From assembly GCF_000519205.1 (NCBI RefSeq), contig NZ_JAFB01000015.1, positions 164,875 to 228,874 on the forward strand: a DNA stretch of 64,000 bases. The letters are read 5' to 3'. Below, piece by piece: positions 45,664-54,350 of the stretch (the stretch's first letter is position 1; each line of letters opens with the position of its first letter). The notes under the pieces were generated by a model, which made no database searches, was not told where the DNA came from, and saw nothing but the letters and a program-made list of their open reading frames with translations. This DNA comes from Amycolatopsis taiwanensis DSM 45107 (GTDB lineage: Bacteria; Actinomycetota; Actinomycetes; Mycobacteriales; Pseudonocardiaceae). A program made the translations under genes and the position numbers.

Positions 45664-46155
45664 TCACAGCACTTCGGTTAGTTCACCGGTTTGCACGTGG
45701 TAGACGAACCCGCGCACCTTGTCGGTGTGCAACAGGAAGTCACTGCGCTTCACCCGTTGCATCGACCGCCGCACGCTGTCGGAGACCTCGCGGAACGCCT
45801 CCACCGCCCAGGTGGGCCGCAGGCCCGTCGCGGCCTCAAGTTCGTCCTTGAAGTCGTCCTCGGTGACCAGTGACAGGCCGCAGTTGGTGTGCTGGACGAT
45901 CATCACCTCGCGCGTGCCGAGCTTGCGCTGACTCAACGCGAGTGAGCGGATCACATCGTCGGTGACGACACCACCGGCGTTGCGCAGGATGTGCGCCTCG
46001 CCCTGGATGAGCCCGAAGATCTCGAACACCCTGATCCGGGCGTCCATGCACGTGAGGATGCTGACGTGCAGGGAAGGGTTGGGAGACGAGCGGTCCCCGG
46101 GGAGTCCGGTTTCGGCATCGTGGTAGCGCTTGAGCAGAACGTCCGTGGCGGTCAT
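45664..46155 (-). CDS. Beta-class carbonic anhydrase
   Basis: 163-residue zinc enzyme interconverting CO2 and bicarbonate. Ligand motifs CMDARIRV and HTNCG, with RNAGGVVTDDVIRSLALSQ between them. Length and sequence (RPTWAVEAF, RGFVYHVQTGELTEV) are close to the M. tuberculosis Rv1284 (CanA) type, although the position next to mutY is where mycobacteria carry the longer CanB (Rv3588c). So the place is conserved but the type differs. Start at ATG 46155; a TTG/ATG a few codons upstream is possible. Confidence 0.9.
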   Translation of the reverse strand: MTATDVLLKRYHDAETGLPGDRSSPNPSLHVSILTCMDARIRVFEIFGLIQGEAHILRNAGGVVTDDVIRSLALSQRKLGTREVMIVQHTNCGLSLVTEDDFKDELEAATGLRPTWAVEAFREVSDSVRRSMQRVKRSDFLLHTDKVRGFVYHVQTGELTEVL

Positions 46156-46207
46156 AGGTCTATTTGAGCGGGCCGCCATCACTGCCGCAAGGGGTGCGTC
46201 GCGCTGG

Positions 46208-47308
46208 TCACGGGCCGAACCAGTGCTCCTCCATGGTCCGCGGTGGCGCGGAGGTGTTGCGGATCCGGAGCTCGGTGTTCAGGGTGATCACGCGCGGCGC
46301 GCCGTGGTCGGCGGAGGCCAGCAGCAGCTTGCCCGCCGCGCGGCCCTTTTCCAGCACCGGCTGGTGGACCGTGGTGAGCCCGGCCCGCTCGGCCTCGGCG
46401 ATTCCGTCGAACCCGGTGACGGTCAGGTCCGCGGGCACCCGCAGACCGCGTCGCTCGGCCTCGGCCAGCGCGCCGAGAGCCAGGATGTCCGACGTGCAGA
46501 TCAGCGCGGTGACCTGCGGGTAGGAGTCGAGCAGTTGCCGGGCGGCGGAGGCACCATCGTCCACGGTGTGGTCGAAGCGCTCGACGACCGGCACCTCTGC
46601 CCAGTCCACGCCGACCCTGGCGAACGCCTTGGCCAGCGCCTCCAACCGGGTGCGCTGCACGTGGAAGTGCGCGTTCTGCTGCCGTTCCACCGGAACGAAC
46701 CCGTCGTTGCGGTCGCGGGCCAGCCGCATGCACAGGACGCCGACCTTCCGGTGACCGAGTCCGACCAGATGGTCGGCCAGTTCGGTGATGGCGGCGGCGT
46801 CGTCCGGGCCCACCCGGTCCACGCCCTCGACCCGCGGCTGGTCGATGACCACGGTCGGGACCGGCCGCGCGAGCACCGCGGCCAGGTGCGGGTCGTCGTC
46901 GGGGACCGAATAGACGACGAAACCGTCGACTCCGGCCCGGTGCACGGCGGCGACGTCGTCCCGGCCGGGACTGGCCGGCACGAGATGTAGCCCGACTCCC
47001 GCGCCTTCGCAGGCCAGCGCGAGTCCTTCGAGCACGCCGATGGCGGCCGGGTCACGGAAGGCGTAGGAGAGGTTCTCGGTCAGTAGCAGGCCGACCGCGC
47101 CCGCCTTGCGGGTGCGCAGTGAGCGTGCGACCGGGTCGGGACCGGGGTAGCCGAGACGGCGTGCGGTTTCCAGCACACGACGGCGGAGTTCCGGGGACAG
47201 TTGGTCCGGGCGGTTGTACGCGTTGGACACGGTTGTCCTGGACACGCCGAGTTCCGCGGCGAGCGACGCCAACGTCGCCTGTCGCCTCATGCGTATAGGA
47301 CGACCCAT
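46208..47308 (-). CDS. LacI-family transcriptional regulator
   Basis: 366-residue repressor. N-terminal helix-turn-helix TLASLAAELGVSRTTVSNAYNRPDQLS and hinge RRRVLETARRLGYPGPDPVARSL, then a periplasmic-binding-protein-like sugar domain (GAVGLLLTENLSY, VTALICTSDILALGALAEAERRGL, VTGFDGI). The ATG at 47308 is preceded by TACGGT with a 6-nt spacer, inside a perfect 15-bp palindrome, which indicates leaderless autoregulation. Divergent from znuA but its ligand is probably a sugar or nucleoside; no carbohydrate operon is adjacent. Confidence 0.92.
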   Translation of the reverse strand: MGRPIRMRRQATLASLAAELGVSRTTVSNAYNRPDQLSPELRRRVLETARRLGYPGPDPVARSLRTRKAGAVGLLLTENLSYAFRDPAAIGVLEGLALACEGAGVGLHLVPASPGRDDVAAVHRAGVDGFVVYSVPDDDPHLAAVLARPVPTVVIDQPRVEGVDRVGPDDAAAITELADHLVGLGHRKVGVLCMRLARDRNDGFVPVERQQNAHFHVQRTRLEALAKAFARVGVDWAEVPVVERFDHTVDDGASAARQLLDSYPQVTALICTSDILALGALAEAERRGLRVPADLTVTGFDGIAEAERAGLTTVHQPVLEKGRAAGKLLLASADHGAPRVITLNTELRIRNTSAPPRTMEEHWFGP

Positions 47309-47312
47309 ACAG

Positions 47313-47327
47313 GAACCGTAACGGTTC
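47313..47327 (-). promoter_or_regulatory. LacI autoregulatory operator over the -10
   Basis: GAACCGT-A-ACGGTTC is a perfect palindrome 5 nt upstream of the lacI-type ATG. The -10 TACGGT (47320-47315, minus strand) lies inside it, 6 nt before the start codon, so bound repressor would block RNA polymerase. Confidence 0.7.
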
Positions 47328-47432
47328 AGAACGAAATCCAGAAGACCGAGGTCGTACGCCTCGCCGCCACAGCGTGCCCGAGGCGACACGGCAGCGTTCG
47401 CGCGTTTCGTCGCCGATGAGGTATGGTGAACT

Positions 47433-47447
47433 CGAAAATCATTTCCA
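47433..47447 (+). promoter_or_regulatory. Zur box upstream of znuA
   Basis: CGAAAATCATTTCCA closely resembles the actinobacterial Zur consensus built around GAAAATCATTTTCA. It lies just after TATGGT (47422-47427), a plausible -10, so Zur with zinc would cover the transcription start of the znu operon. Confidence 0.65.
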
Positions 47448-47488
47448 ATAAGGCGACAGGGTTCAACTGCCCTGCTCAGGAGTGTCAG

Positions 47489-48385
47489 ATGAGTTTCCGC
47501 AAGCCCAGCACACTCGTCCTTGCCTGCGTGACGGTGTTGTCCCTTGCCCTCACGGCATGTGGCGGTGCTAACACTTCGGGTGCGCCGGGCACCGGAAAGA
47601 TCGGCGTGGTCACGTCCACGGACGTCTGGGGAAGCGTGGTTTCCGCGGTCGGCGGGGACCAGGTTTCCGTCACCTCGATCATCCACGACCCGTCGGCCGA
47701 CCCGCACTCGTACGAGACGACACCCGGCGACGTCGTCGCGACCGGACAGGCCGAGCTGACCCTCGGCAACGGTGGCGGGTACGACGACTTCTTCACCAAA
47801 CTCACCGAGCAGGCGCCCAACGCCCGCAAACTGGTCGCCGTCGACATCGCCGGCACCGGCGAGGACAACGAGCACGTCTGGTACAGCTTCACCGGCGTGA
47901 ACAAGGTCGCCGACCAGGTTGCGGCGCAACTCGGCCAACTCAGGCCGGAGGCCGCGCAGACCTTCACCGCCAATGCCAACGCTTTCAAGGAAAAGGTCGA
48001 CGCGCTGGCCACCAAGGCGGCGGGGATCGGCGCGAACCATCCGGATGCGAAGGTGCTGATGACCGAACCCGTGCCGCAATACCTGGTGGAGATCGCGAAG
48101 CTCACCGACGCCACCCCTGAGGCGTTCTCCCACGCGATCGAGAACGAGACCGACGTACCGCCGGCCACGCTCGCGGAAGTGAACCAGTTGATCTCGGGCA
48201 AGCAGATTCAGGTCGTGCTGAACAACGAACAGACGGTCACTCCGACCACCACACAGGTCGTGAACGAGGCGCGGCAGGCCGGCTTGCCGGTGGTCGGCGT
48301 GACCGAGACCCTGCCGGCCGGGGCCGCGGACTACCTTTCCTGGATGACCGGTCAGGTCGACGCGCTGGCGGGAGCGGTCGGATGA
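47489..48385 (+). CDS. znuA: Zinc ABC transporter substrate-binding lipoprotein
   Basis: 298-residue cluster A-I metal-binding protein. Lipoprotein signal with lipobox LTAC and Cys24 as the lipid anchor; metal-site histidines in DPSADPHSYETTP and in NEHVWYS. The ATG at 47489 follows CAGGAGTGTCAG and begins the signal peptide; an upstream in-frame ATG at 47423 would put 22 unrelated residues before it and is rejected. First gene of znuA-znuC-znuB, under a Zur-like box. Confidence 0.92.
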   Translation: MSFRKPSTLVLACVTVLSLALTACGGANTSGAPGTGKIGVVTSTDVWGSVVSAVGGDQVSVTSIIHDPSADPHSYETTPGDVVATGQAELTLGNGGGYDDFFTKLTEQAPNARKLVAVDIAGTGEDNEHVWYSFTGVNKVADQVAAQLGQLRPEAAQTFTANANAFKEKVDALATKAAGIGANHPDAKVLMTEPVPQYLVEIAKLTDATPEAFSHAIENETDVPPATLAEVNQLISGKQIQVVLNNEQTVTPTTTQVVNEARQAGLPVVGVTETLPAGAADYLSWMTGQVDALAGAVG

Positions 48386-49170
48386 CGAAGCCGGCGGTGG
48401 AGATCACTCGCGCGAGCCTCGCCTTCGGCTCCCGCACCCTGTGGTCCGGGCTCGATCTCGAGGTCTCGCCCGGCGAGTTCGTCGCCATCCTGGGCCCCAA
48501 CGGATCGGGCAAGACCAGCCTCCTCAAGGTGTTGCTCGGCCTGCAGCAGCCGTCGGCGGGGACGGTGCGCATCACCAGCGGGCGCCCGCCCGGATACATT
48601 CCGCAGCAGCGGGCCATGCAGGAGGCGGTGACCCTGCGCGGGGTCGACCTCGTGGGGCTCGGGCTCGACGGCCACCGCTGGGGCTTCGGTCTCGGCGGGC
48701 TGCGCGAGCGCCGACGGCGCGTGGCCGAGGCGATCGATGCGGTCGGTGCCCAGGCATATGCCGCATCGCCGGTGGGCAAGCTTTCCGGCGGCGAGCAGCA
48801 GCGCTTGCGGGTCGCGCAGGCGCTCGTCGGCGAACCCGACGTGCTGCTGTGCGACGAACCGTTGCTCTCCCTCGACATCGCACACCAGCGGGCGGTCAGC
48901 GAGCTGATCGACCGGCGCCGCCGCGAAGCGGGCACCGCGGTGTTGTTCGTGACGCACGAAATCAACCCGATCCTGCCCTATGTGGACCGCGTGCTGTACC
49001 TCGTCGACGGCCGGTTCCGGATCGGCGCACCGGACGAGGTCATGACGTCTGAGACGCTGTCCGAGCTGTTCCGGACGAAGGTCGACGTGTTCCGGGTCGG
49101 CGGCCAGATCCACGTCGCCGGCACGCAGATCGCGCTCTGCGAAGACGAGCCCCACCACGCCGCATCATGA
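48382..49170 (+). CDS. znuC: Zinc ABC transporter ATP-binding protein
   Basis: 262-residue ATPase powering zinc import: Walker A GPNGSGKTSLLKVL, Q-loop region PQQRAMQ, signature LSGGEQQRLRVAQAL, Walker B VLLCDEPLLSLD and H-loop VTHEINP. Starts with ATG overlapping the znuA stop (ATGA). The C-terminus carries a short extension (AGTQIALCEDEPHHAAS) with His and acidic residues that may bind metal. Confidence 0.93.
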   Translation: MTKPAVEITRASLAFGSRTLWSGLDLEVSPGEFVAILGPNGSGKTSLLKVLLGLQQPSAGTVRITSGRPPGYIPQQRAMQEAVTLRGVDLVGLGLDGHRWGFGLGGLRERRRRVAEAIDAVGAQAYAASPVGKLSGGEQQRLRVAQALVGEPDVLLCDEPLLSLDIAHQRAVSELIDRRRREAGTAVLFVTHEINPILPYVDRVLYLVDGRFRIGAPDEVMTSETLSELFRTKVDVFRVGGQIHVAGTQIALCEDEPHHAAS

Positions 49171-49234
49171 ACAGAAACTGTTGTGAGGCGGTTTGCGTGT
49201 CAAGTTCCAACACATTCTCGCCAAGGTGACGAAA

Positions 49235-50173
49235 ATGGACAAGCTGTTCGACTTTGGGATGACCTGGCAGTTGCTGGGCTATCCCTTCGTGCTGACCGCG
49301 TTGCTGGCGGCTGCCGTGCTCGGCCTGGTCGCCGGCATGCTGGGGCCGCTGATCGTCATGCGGCGCATGTCCTTTGCCGTGCACGGCACTTCGGAACTGG
49401 CCTTCACCGGCGCGGCGGCCGCGCTCCTGGTCGGCGTCGGTGTGGAGTACGGGGCGCTCGCGGGCGCGGTGCTCGCCGCGCTGCTGCTGGGCCTGCTCGG
49501 CGGCCGTGAGTCCGAACGGGACTCGGTGATCGGCGCGATCCTGTCGTTCGGTCTCGGGCTGGGCGTCCTGCTGCTGTGGTTCTATCCGGGGCGCACCGGC
49601 AACAAGTTCGGCATCCTGGTCGGGCAGATCGTGTCCATCCAGACCACCAACCTGATCGTGCTGGTAGCGGCCGCGGTGGTGGTGTTGCTGGTACTGGGCG
49701 TGATCTACCGGCCGCTGCTGTTCGCCAGTGTCGACCCGCACGTCGCCGCGGCGCGTGGGGTGCCCGCTCGCCTGTTGTCCGTGGTGTTCGCGGTTCTCGT
49801 CGGCGTCGCCACCGCGCTCGGGGTGCAGATCGTCGGCGCGCTGCTGGTGGTCGCGCTGATGGTCACCCCGGCCGCGGCGGCCGTCCGGCTGACCGCGAGC
49901 CCGTGGCGCGCGACCGTGCTGGCGGTGGTCTTCGCCGAGGTGGCCGCGCTTGGCGGGATCGTGCTGTCGCTGGCGCCTGGCGCACCGGTAAGCGCCTTCG
50001 TCACCGCGATCTCGTTCCTCATCTACCTGATCTGCCGCTTCGTCGCCTATCGCCGGGACTCTGCGCGGGTCGGGAGACAGCTCAAAGACGCAGGGTCGGT
50101 GCCCGTGGTGATAGACAACGACGCGGCACGTGGGCGGGGAGGCAGGCCGTCCCCGCGATCAATCGGCACCTGA
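49235..50173 (+). CDS. znuB: Zinc ABC transporter permease
   Basis: 312-residue ABC-3 family permease with eight or nine transmembrane helices. Family segments: GMLGPLIVMRRMSFAVHGTSELAFTG and FASVDPHVAAARGVPARLL (the cytoplasmic coupling region), and ALLVVALMVTPAAAA. The ATG at 49235 has AAGGTGAC upstream; the frame is open to a TTG at 49193. A 64-nt gap follows znuC. The C-terminal 40 residues are hydrophilic. Convergent with the AlgX-like gene with 35 nt between stops. Confidence 0.92.
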   Translation: MDKLFDFGMTWQLLGYPFVLTALLAAAVLGLVAGMLGPLIVMRRMSFAVHGTSELAFTGAAAALLVGVGVEYGALAGAVLAALLLGLLGGRESERDSVIGAILSFGLGLGVLLLWFYPGRTGNKFGILVGQIVSIQTTNLIVLVAAAVVVLLVLGVIYRPLLFASVDPHVAAARGVPARLLSVVFAVLVGVATALGVQIVGALLVVALMVTPAAAAVRLTASPWRATVLAVVFAEVAALGGIVLSLAPGAPVSAFVTAISFLIYLICRFVAYRRDSARVGRQLKDAGSVPVVIDNDAARGRGGRPSPRSIGT

Positions 50174-50208
50174 CAACGGATTGTCACGGTTTGGCTACCC
50201 GCACACAG

Positions 50209-51519
50209 TCAATTCAGCGGATGTGCCGAAAGTGTCGTCCGTAGTGCGTTGAGCATGTCGTCGCTCAGGAACGGCAGGTAGCTGCCGGAGACGTTGCGCT
50301 CCACCGTTTCCAGCACGACCACGTCGGAGTCGACGAACTGCTGTATCGCCTGGTCCTGGCTGATCTTGTTGGAGGAGAAGGAAAGCATGGTCAGGTTGGA
50401 GAACGCGCCCTGCAGATAGCGCGAGGACGCCTTGGTGAACGAATCCCCGTACACCAAGGTCTTCTGGCTCACCTGGCCGGTGACCGGCGGAACGTTCGTG
50501 ACCGCCGGGGTGTCGATGTCGATGAGCTTGCCGGCGCGGTCGTTGACCCCGTCCGGACGAAGGTCGTAGACGACCTCCATCTTGTCGCCGTGCTTTCCGA
50601 GCAGCGGCGGCAGATCGGCCGAACCGGTGTAGCTGCCGATCGCCTTGAACGTCCAGGTCTGGGTCACGCCGGGCTGGACCGCGTTCGCCAGCGCGGCCGC
50701 CATGACCAGCCCGCCTTCGGCGCTCCAGTGCGTGTCGTCGGGCGGGTAGACCGCGCGACCCACCTGCCGCTCGGCCTCCTGCAGGCCCGCACGGACGTCC
50801 ACGATGCCGGCCGAATCGAGCGCTGCCCAGGTGGGTGCTTGGGCCTCCTGCTGGCATTCCTTGCCCGGATAGCTCGAAGGCAGGTGCTGCGGCACCATGG
50901 TCGACTTGTCGGGGGGCACCACCCACACGAACTTCCGCCCCGAGCTTTCCACGATGTTGCGCAGTTCGCTGATCCGCGCGATCGTCTCGGGCAGCGGCCG
51001 GGTCGGCGCGCACTTGGCTTCGGCGTCGAGGCCGTAGTAGAGCCAGCCGTCGCTGCCCTCCACGACCTGCCGGTAGCCGGCCTGATCAAGCGGCCCCGAA
51101 CCGCCGTTCGAGGGCGCGGGCGTCGTGGCCCCGGCGGGCGGTGCACTGCCGGGCAGCGGACCGCCGTTGTTCGTACCACTCTGGTCGTGTGGCGCGGATT
51201 CACCGAAGATCATTTCGCTGATTCCGTCGGCGGCCGAGATCGCCCACGGGCGGAAGACCAGCTGGTCGGTTCCCCACGAAGCCAGCCCGGTGAAGAATCC
51301 CCAGCCGTCGGCCAGGCTCGGGAAACCGGTCAGCCGGCGGTTCTCGATCTCGGCGGGGCGGGCGCCGAACACCCACATCAAGGTTGGGCTCGCGAAGAAC
51401 ACCACCGCGCAGATCAGCGCGATCAGCTGCCGGCCACCATGCCGCGGGCGATGCAGCGCGTGCTCCCTGGGAAGCCATGCCTCGTGTACCGCGGGGAGCT
51501 GTTGGGACTCTTGCGCCAC
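50209..51519 (-). CDS. AlgX/AlgJ-like SGNH acyltransferase
   Basis: 436-residue membrane-anchored protein. One transmembrane helix (about 31-51), a Pro/Gly-rich linker (about 115-145), then an SGNH-like domain: GSDGWLYYGLDAEAKC, VVPPDKSTM, the DTHWS block with catalytic Asp and His, and YGDSFTKASSR with the presumed nucleophile Ser. AlgX-like proteins O-acetylate secreted polysaccharides with acyl groups supplied by an MBOAT partner; an MBOAT gene lies 6.3 kb away. The GTG at 51519 follows TAACGT by 6 nt (leaderless). Confidence 0.85.
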   Translation of the reverse strand: MAQESQQLPAVHEAWLPREHALHRPRHGGRQLIALICAVVFFASPTLMWVFGARPAEIENRRLTGFPSLADGWGFFTGLASWGTDQLVFRPWAISAADGISEMIFGESAPHDQSGTNNGGPLPGSAPPAGATTPAPSNGGSGPLDQAGYRQVVEGSDGWLYYGLDAEAKCAPTRPLPETIARISELRNIVESSGRKFVWVVPPDKSTMVPQHLPSSYPGKECQQEAQAPTWAALDSAGIVDVRAGLQEAERQVGRAVYPPDDTHWSAEGGLVMAAALANAVQPGVTQTWTFKAIGSYTGSADLPPLLGKHGDKMEVVYDLRPDGVNDRAGKLIDIDTPAVTNVPPVTGQVSQKTLVYGDSFTKASSRYLQGAFSNLTMLSFSSNKISQDQAIQQFVDSDVVVLETVERNVSGSYLPFLSDDMLNALRTTLSAHPLN

Positions 51520-51525
51520 GGCAAC

Positions 51526-51531
51526 ACGTTA
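51526..51531 (-). promoter_or_regulatory. -10 element for leaderless algX-like gene
   Basis: TAACGT on the minus strand, then 6 nt, then GTG at 51519. Confidence 0.45.
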
Positions 51532-51632
51532 TCCTCTCGGCCGTCGGGTTGTGGGCGCTTTCCCCGCGATGACGGTCACTTTCACGTTTCGAAGACCACG
51601 GGTACCCATCTTCCGTTTCGAAGAACGTGCGG

Positions 51633-52820
51633 TCAGTGCAGCATGAGGAAAACCTGCAACTCGCCGACCAGAAAACCGATCAGGCCGCCCACCGCGATCA
51701 GCTTCCACTCCTCCTGCCGGAACGCCGGCCGCAACAGGCCCTCGTACTCGCGTGGGGCGAGCGCGAGCATCCGCTCTTCCACCATGTTCGCGACGTCCAT
51801 CGCCTCGGTCAGGTAACCCTCGGCGTGCCGCAGCGTCTCCGGCAGGCGGGCCAGCGCCCGCGTTGCGGCGGCCTCCTTGATCTCGGCCAGCCGGGCGGCG
51901 CCGATGGTCAGCGTGCCCACGCGCCCGGTCTGTTCGTCGATCGCCCTGGCCACCGCCCGGCGCACCAGCGCGACCAGCCGGTCCGACCGGGGTCCGCGCA
52001 GGATCGCGGTCAGCAGGTTCGGCACGGTGAGCACCTCGTGCGCGATCAGCTCGCCGTACTGCCGCGCCACCTCCGCGCGCCGGCGCTGGAACTTGCCCTG
52101 GACCGTGAACCGGGCCAGCCGCACCGGCTCGCGCGGCACGAAGATCAGCTTGATGGCGAGCCAGTCGGTGAACAGCCCGATACAGCCGCCGAAGGCGGGC
52201 AGTACCCACGGGTTCTTCGTGATGGCCCATACCGCCGCCTGCACCAGACCGAGCACGAAGCCGAAGTAGATGCCGCAGCGGGCGATGAAGGACATTTCCG
52301 GCCGGGAGGTCTCCCGGATCAGCCGGACCAGCAGCGCGCGGTCGCGGGTGAGGTTCTGCACGGTCATGTGCTTGAGGTCGAGCACGTCGGCGAGATGGCC
52401 GGACAGGTCGGTCATGAGCAGGCGGACCAGTCGCGGTGACCCCGCCTGCAACTGCTTGACGATCAGCTCCTTGGCCATCGCGGGAAGCGCTTCCCACAGC
52501 GCCGGATGGGTCTCGGCCAGGACGTCACGGGTGATCTCGTCGATGGCACGCAACAACGGCTGCTCGATTTCGCGCGTGATCCGGTCGGGTTCGATCCGCG
52601 CGAAGATCTCGTCGAAGTCGAGTAGGTTGGCGGTGAGCAGGTCGGTGGCGATCGCGGCCATGCGCCCGCCGTGCCGGGGAACCACACCCTGCCAGCCGAA
52701 GAAAGGCTTGATGCCGACGAAGTCGATCGGCCGGAACATCATCTCGATCGCGACGCGCTTGGTGACGTACCCGATGAGCGCGGCGACGAACGGGATCGCG
52801 ACGTACAGGGGCCAGTCCAC
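51633..52820 (-). CDS. DUF445 membrane protein
   Basis: 395-residue protein of the DUF445 family. An N-terminal transmembrane helix (WPLYVAIPFVAALIGYVTKRVAIEMMF), a middle membrane segment (FIARCGIYFGFVLGLVQAAVW, LPAFGGCIGLFTDWLAIKLIF) and a C-terminal helix (LIAVGGLIGFLVGELQVFLML) separate long soluble helices. The start is set at GTG 52820, because TACTCT lies exactly 6 nt before it and the first membrane helix begins at residue 3; the frame is open to a GTG at 52883. Function unknown. Confidence 0.83.
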   Translation of the reverse strand: MDWPLYVAIPFVAALIGYVTKRVAIEMMFRPIDFVGIKPFFGWQGVVPRHGGRMAAIATDLLTANLLDFDEIFARIEPDRITREIEQPLLRAIDEITRDVLAETHPALWEALPAMAKELIVKQLQAGSPRLVRLLMTDLSGHLADVLDLKHMTVQNLTRDRALLVRLIRETSRPEMSFIARCGIYFGFVLGLVQAAVWAITKNPWVLPAFGGCIGLFTDWLAIKLIFVPREPVRLARFTVQGKFQRRRAEVARQYGELIAHEVLTVPNLLTAILRGPRSDRLVALVRRAVARAIDEQTGRVGTLTIGAARLAEIKEAAATRALARLPETLRHAEGYLTEAMDVANMVEERMLALAPREYEGLLRPAFRQEEWKLIAVGGLIGFLVGELQVFLMLH

Positions 52821-52826
52821 TTCGGA

Positions 52827-52832
52827 AGAGTA
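52827..52832 (-). promoter_or_regulatory. -10 element for leaderless DUF445 gene
   Basis: TACTCT on the minus strand, then 6 nt, then GTG at 52820. Confidence 0.45.
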
Positions 52833-52877
52833 CGACGCTATGGTGACGCGCTGCGGCGGGCTTGCACCGCGTGGCTG

Positions 52878-52898
52878 GTTCACTCCATTGAGTGGACC
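52878..52898. promoter_or_regulatory. Inverted repeat between divergent DUF445 and coiled-coil genes
   Basis: GGT-T-CACTC-CATT-GAGTG-G-ACC: arms pair at 8 of 9 positions. A candidate operator serving both divergent genes, upstream of both -10 elements. Confidence 0.4.
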
Positions 52899-53013
52899 GT
52901 CGGAGAGTGGTCGAACCGGTCGATTCGGCTACTCTGGATGATGGAACTCAGTCGTCCATCCATGCGTGGTGAAGCAGCCGAATGGCGGTATGGAAACCGA
53001 TATGAGGACCCAC

Positions 53014-53019
53014 TAAGGT
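53014..53019 (+). promoter_or_regulatory. -10 element for leaderless coiled-coil gene
   Basis: TAAGGT, then 6 nt, then ATG at 53026. Confidence 0.5.
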
Positions 53020-53025
53020 TCGGCC

Positions 53026-54183
53026 ATGCCTCCACAGCCCATTCAGTCGATGGAACCTTCCACGACCGCGCCCCAGTTCCCCCTGGTTTTCCGCGGGTAC
53101 GACCGCCCGCCGGTCGACGAACGGCTCGCCCAGCTCGCCGCCGAGATGAAGGAGCTCGCCGGCAGCCGCGACGAAGCCCTGTCCTCGGTTTCCGAGCTGA
53201 CCAAGGCCCTGTCCTACGCGCAGAAGGAACTGGCCGAGACCAAGTCCGCGCTCTCCCGGATGGCGACGGACCCGAACAGCGCCGCCACCATGACCGAGCG
53301 CGTGCGCACCATGATGTCGCTCGCCGAGGAGGAGATCGCCGAGCTACACGCCAAGGCGGAGGAACAGTGCGCACAGCTGCGCGCCGAAGCCGATAAGTAC
53401 GCCCTGGACACCCGCAAGTCGACCGAGAAGTGGGTCGCCCTGCGGGAGGAGGAGATGGCCGAGCGCCGGGCCGAGCTGGAGAACCACTACCAGCAGCTGA
53501 CCGCGAAGCTGAAGGACGAGCACGACGACCTGATGGAGCGGGCGCAGGGCGAGATCGGCCGGCTCAACGCCGAGGCGGAAGCTGAGCGGAGCCGGCTCGA
53601 CAGCGAGGCGGCCGAGCGCCGTGCCGCCGCCAAGCGGGCGTCCGACGAGGCGCTGGCCCGCAAGACCGCCGAGGTGGAGCAGGCCCTGCAGACGAAGGTC
53701 TCGGAGACCGAGGAGTCCCTCACCCGGAAGGTCACCGAGACCGAGGCGGCCCTGGAGAAGAAGGTCAACGAGACCGAATCGGCTCTCGAGCGCAAGGTCA
53801 CCGAGACCGAATCGGCTCTCGAGCGGAAGGTCACGGAGACCGAAGCGGCTCTCGACAAGAAGGTCACCGAGACCGAGGCGGCGCTGAACAAGAAGGTCAC
53901 GGAAACCGAATCCGCCCTGCAGAAGAAGGTCACCGAGACCGAGTCGGCGCTCGCGAACAAGGTTTCCGAAACCGAGTCGCGGCTGGCCAGGCAGACGGGC
54001 GAAGCGGAGGAGCGGGCGTCCACGCTCGTTGCCGACGCGGAGCGTCAACTCGCCGAGGCCGAGCACAACCGTACTCAGGCGTTCGAGTACCGGCAGCGGG
54101 TCACGCAACATCTCACTGCCACCAACGAGGCCCTTCAGGAAGCTCTCAAGGTCCTCGACCAGGAGCAGGTCCCGGCCGGCTGA
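53026..54183 (+). CDS. DivIVA-like coiled-coil protein with hendecad repeats
   Basis: 385-residue protein, nearly all coiled coil. Near the N-terminus FPLVFRGYDRPPVDERLAQL resembles the DivIVA membrane-curvature motif (RGYDRxxVD). Residues 224-322 are nine tandem 11-residue repeats of the form KVTETESALER, a hendecad pattern that favours a right-handed coiled coil. The C-terminal part has EYRQRVTQHLTATNEALQEAL. Such features are seen in cytoskeletal and polarity proteins of filamentous actinobacteria (DivIVA, Scy, FilP), so a role in polar growth is plausible but inferred. Starts at ATG 53026, leaderless by TAAGGT at 6 nt. Confidence 0.8.
   Translation: MPPQPIQSMEPSTTAPQFPLVFRGYDRPPVDERLAQLAAEMKELAGSRDEALSSVSELTKALSYAQKELAETKSALSRMATDPNSAATMTERVRTMMSLAEEEIAELHAKAEEQCAQLRAEADKYALDTRKSTEKWVALREEEMAERRAELENHYQQLTAKLKDEHDDLMERAQGEIGRLNAEAEAERSRLDSEAAERRAAAKRASDEALARKTAEVEQALQTKVSETEESLTRKVTETEAALEKKVNETESALERKVTETESALERKVTETEAALDKKVTETEAALNKKVTETESALQKKVTETESALANKVSETESRLARQTGEAEERASTLVADAERQLAEAEHNRTQAFEYRQRVTQHLTATNEALQEALKVLDQEQVPAG
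53695..53991 (+). repeat. Nine 33-bp coding repeats
   Basis: Nine in-frame units encode KV(T/S/N)ETE(S/A/E)(A/S/R)L plus two variable residues. DNA identity is highest in the middle units, which suggests slippage or recombination changes copy number. Confidence 0.85.
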
Positions 54184-54203
54184 ATCGCGTCGTACCCGTC
54201 CCA

Positions 54204-54253
54204 CCGGCCCTGACCGGCCACCCGGCCCTGACCGGCCACCCGGCCCTGACCGG
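54204..54253. repeat. 18-bp tandem repeat after the coiled-coil gene
   Basis: Three copies of CCGGCCCTGACCGG start at 54204, 54222 and 54240, beginning 21 nt past the stop codon. Each copy contains a CCGG dyad and may fold. Confidence 0.75.
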
Positions 54254-54350
54254 ACGGCCCGCCAAGGCGCCGGCCATCACCCGGCATGTCGCCGCACCAA
54301 GTCCATCGGTGCGGCAACATGCCGGCCCGACCACCTTCCCCGGCCCCCGC

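Noticed and set aside
47423-47488. Upstream ATG start for znuA
   Set aside because: It would add 22 residues before a perfect lipoprotein signal peptide and would place the Zur-like box inside the coding region. The ATG at 47489 has a good ribosome-binding site.
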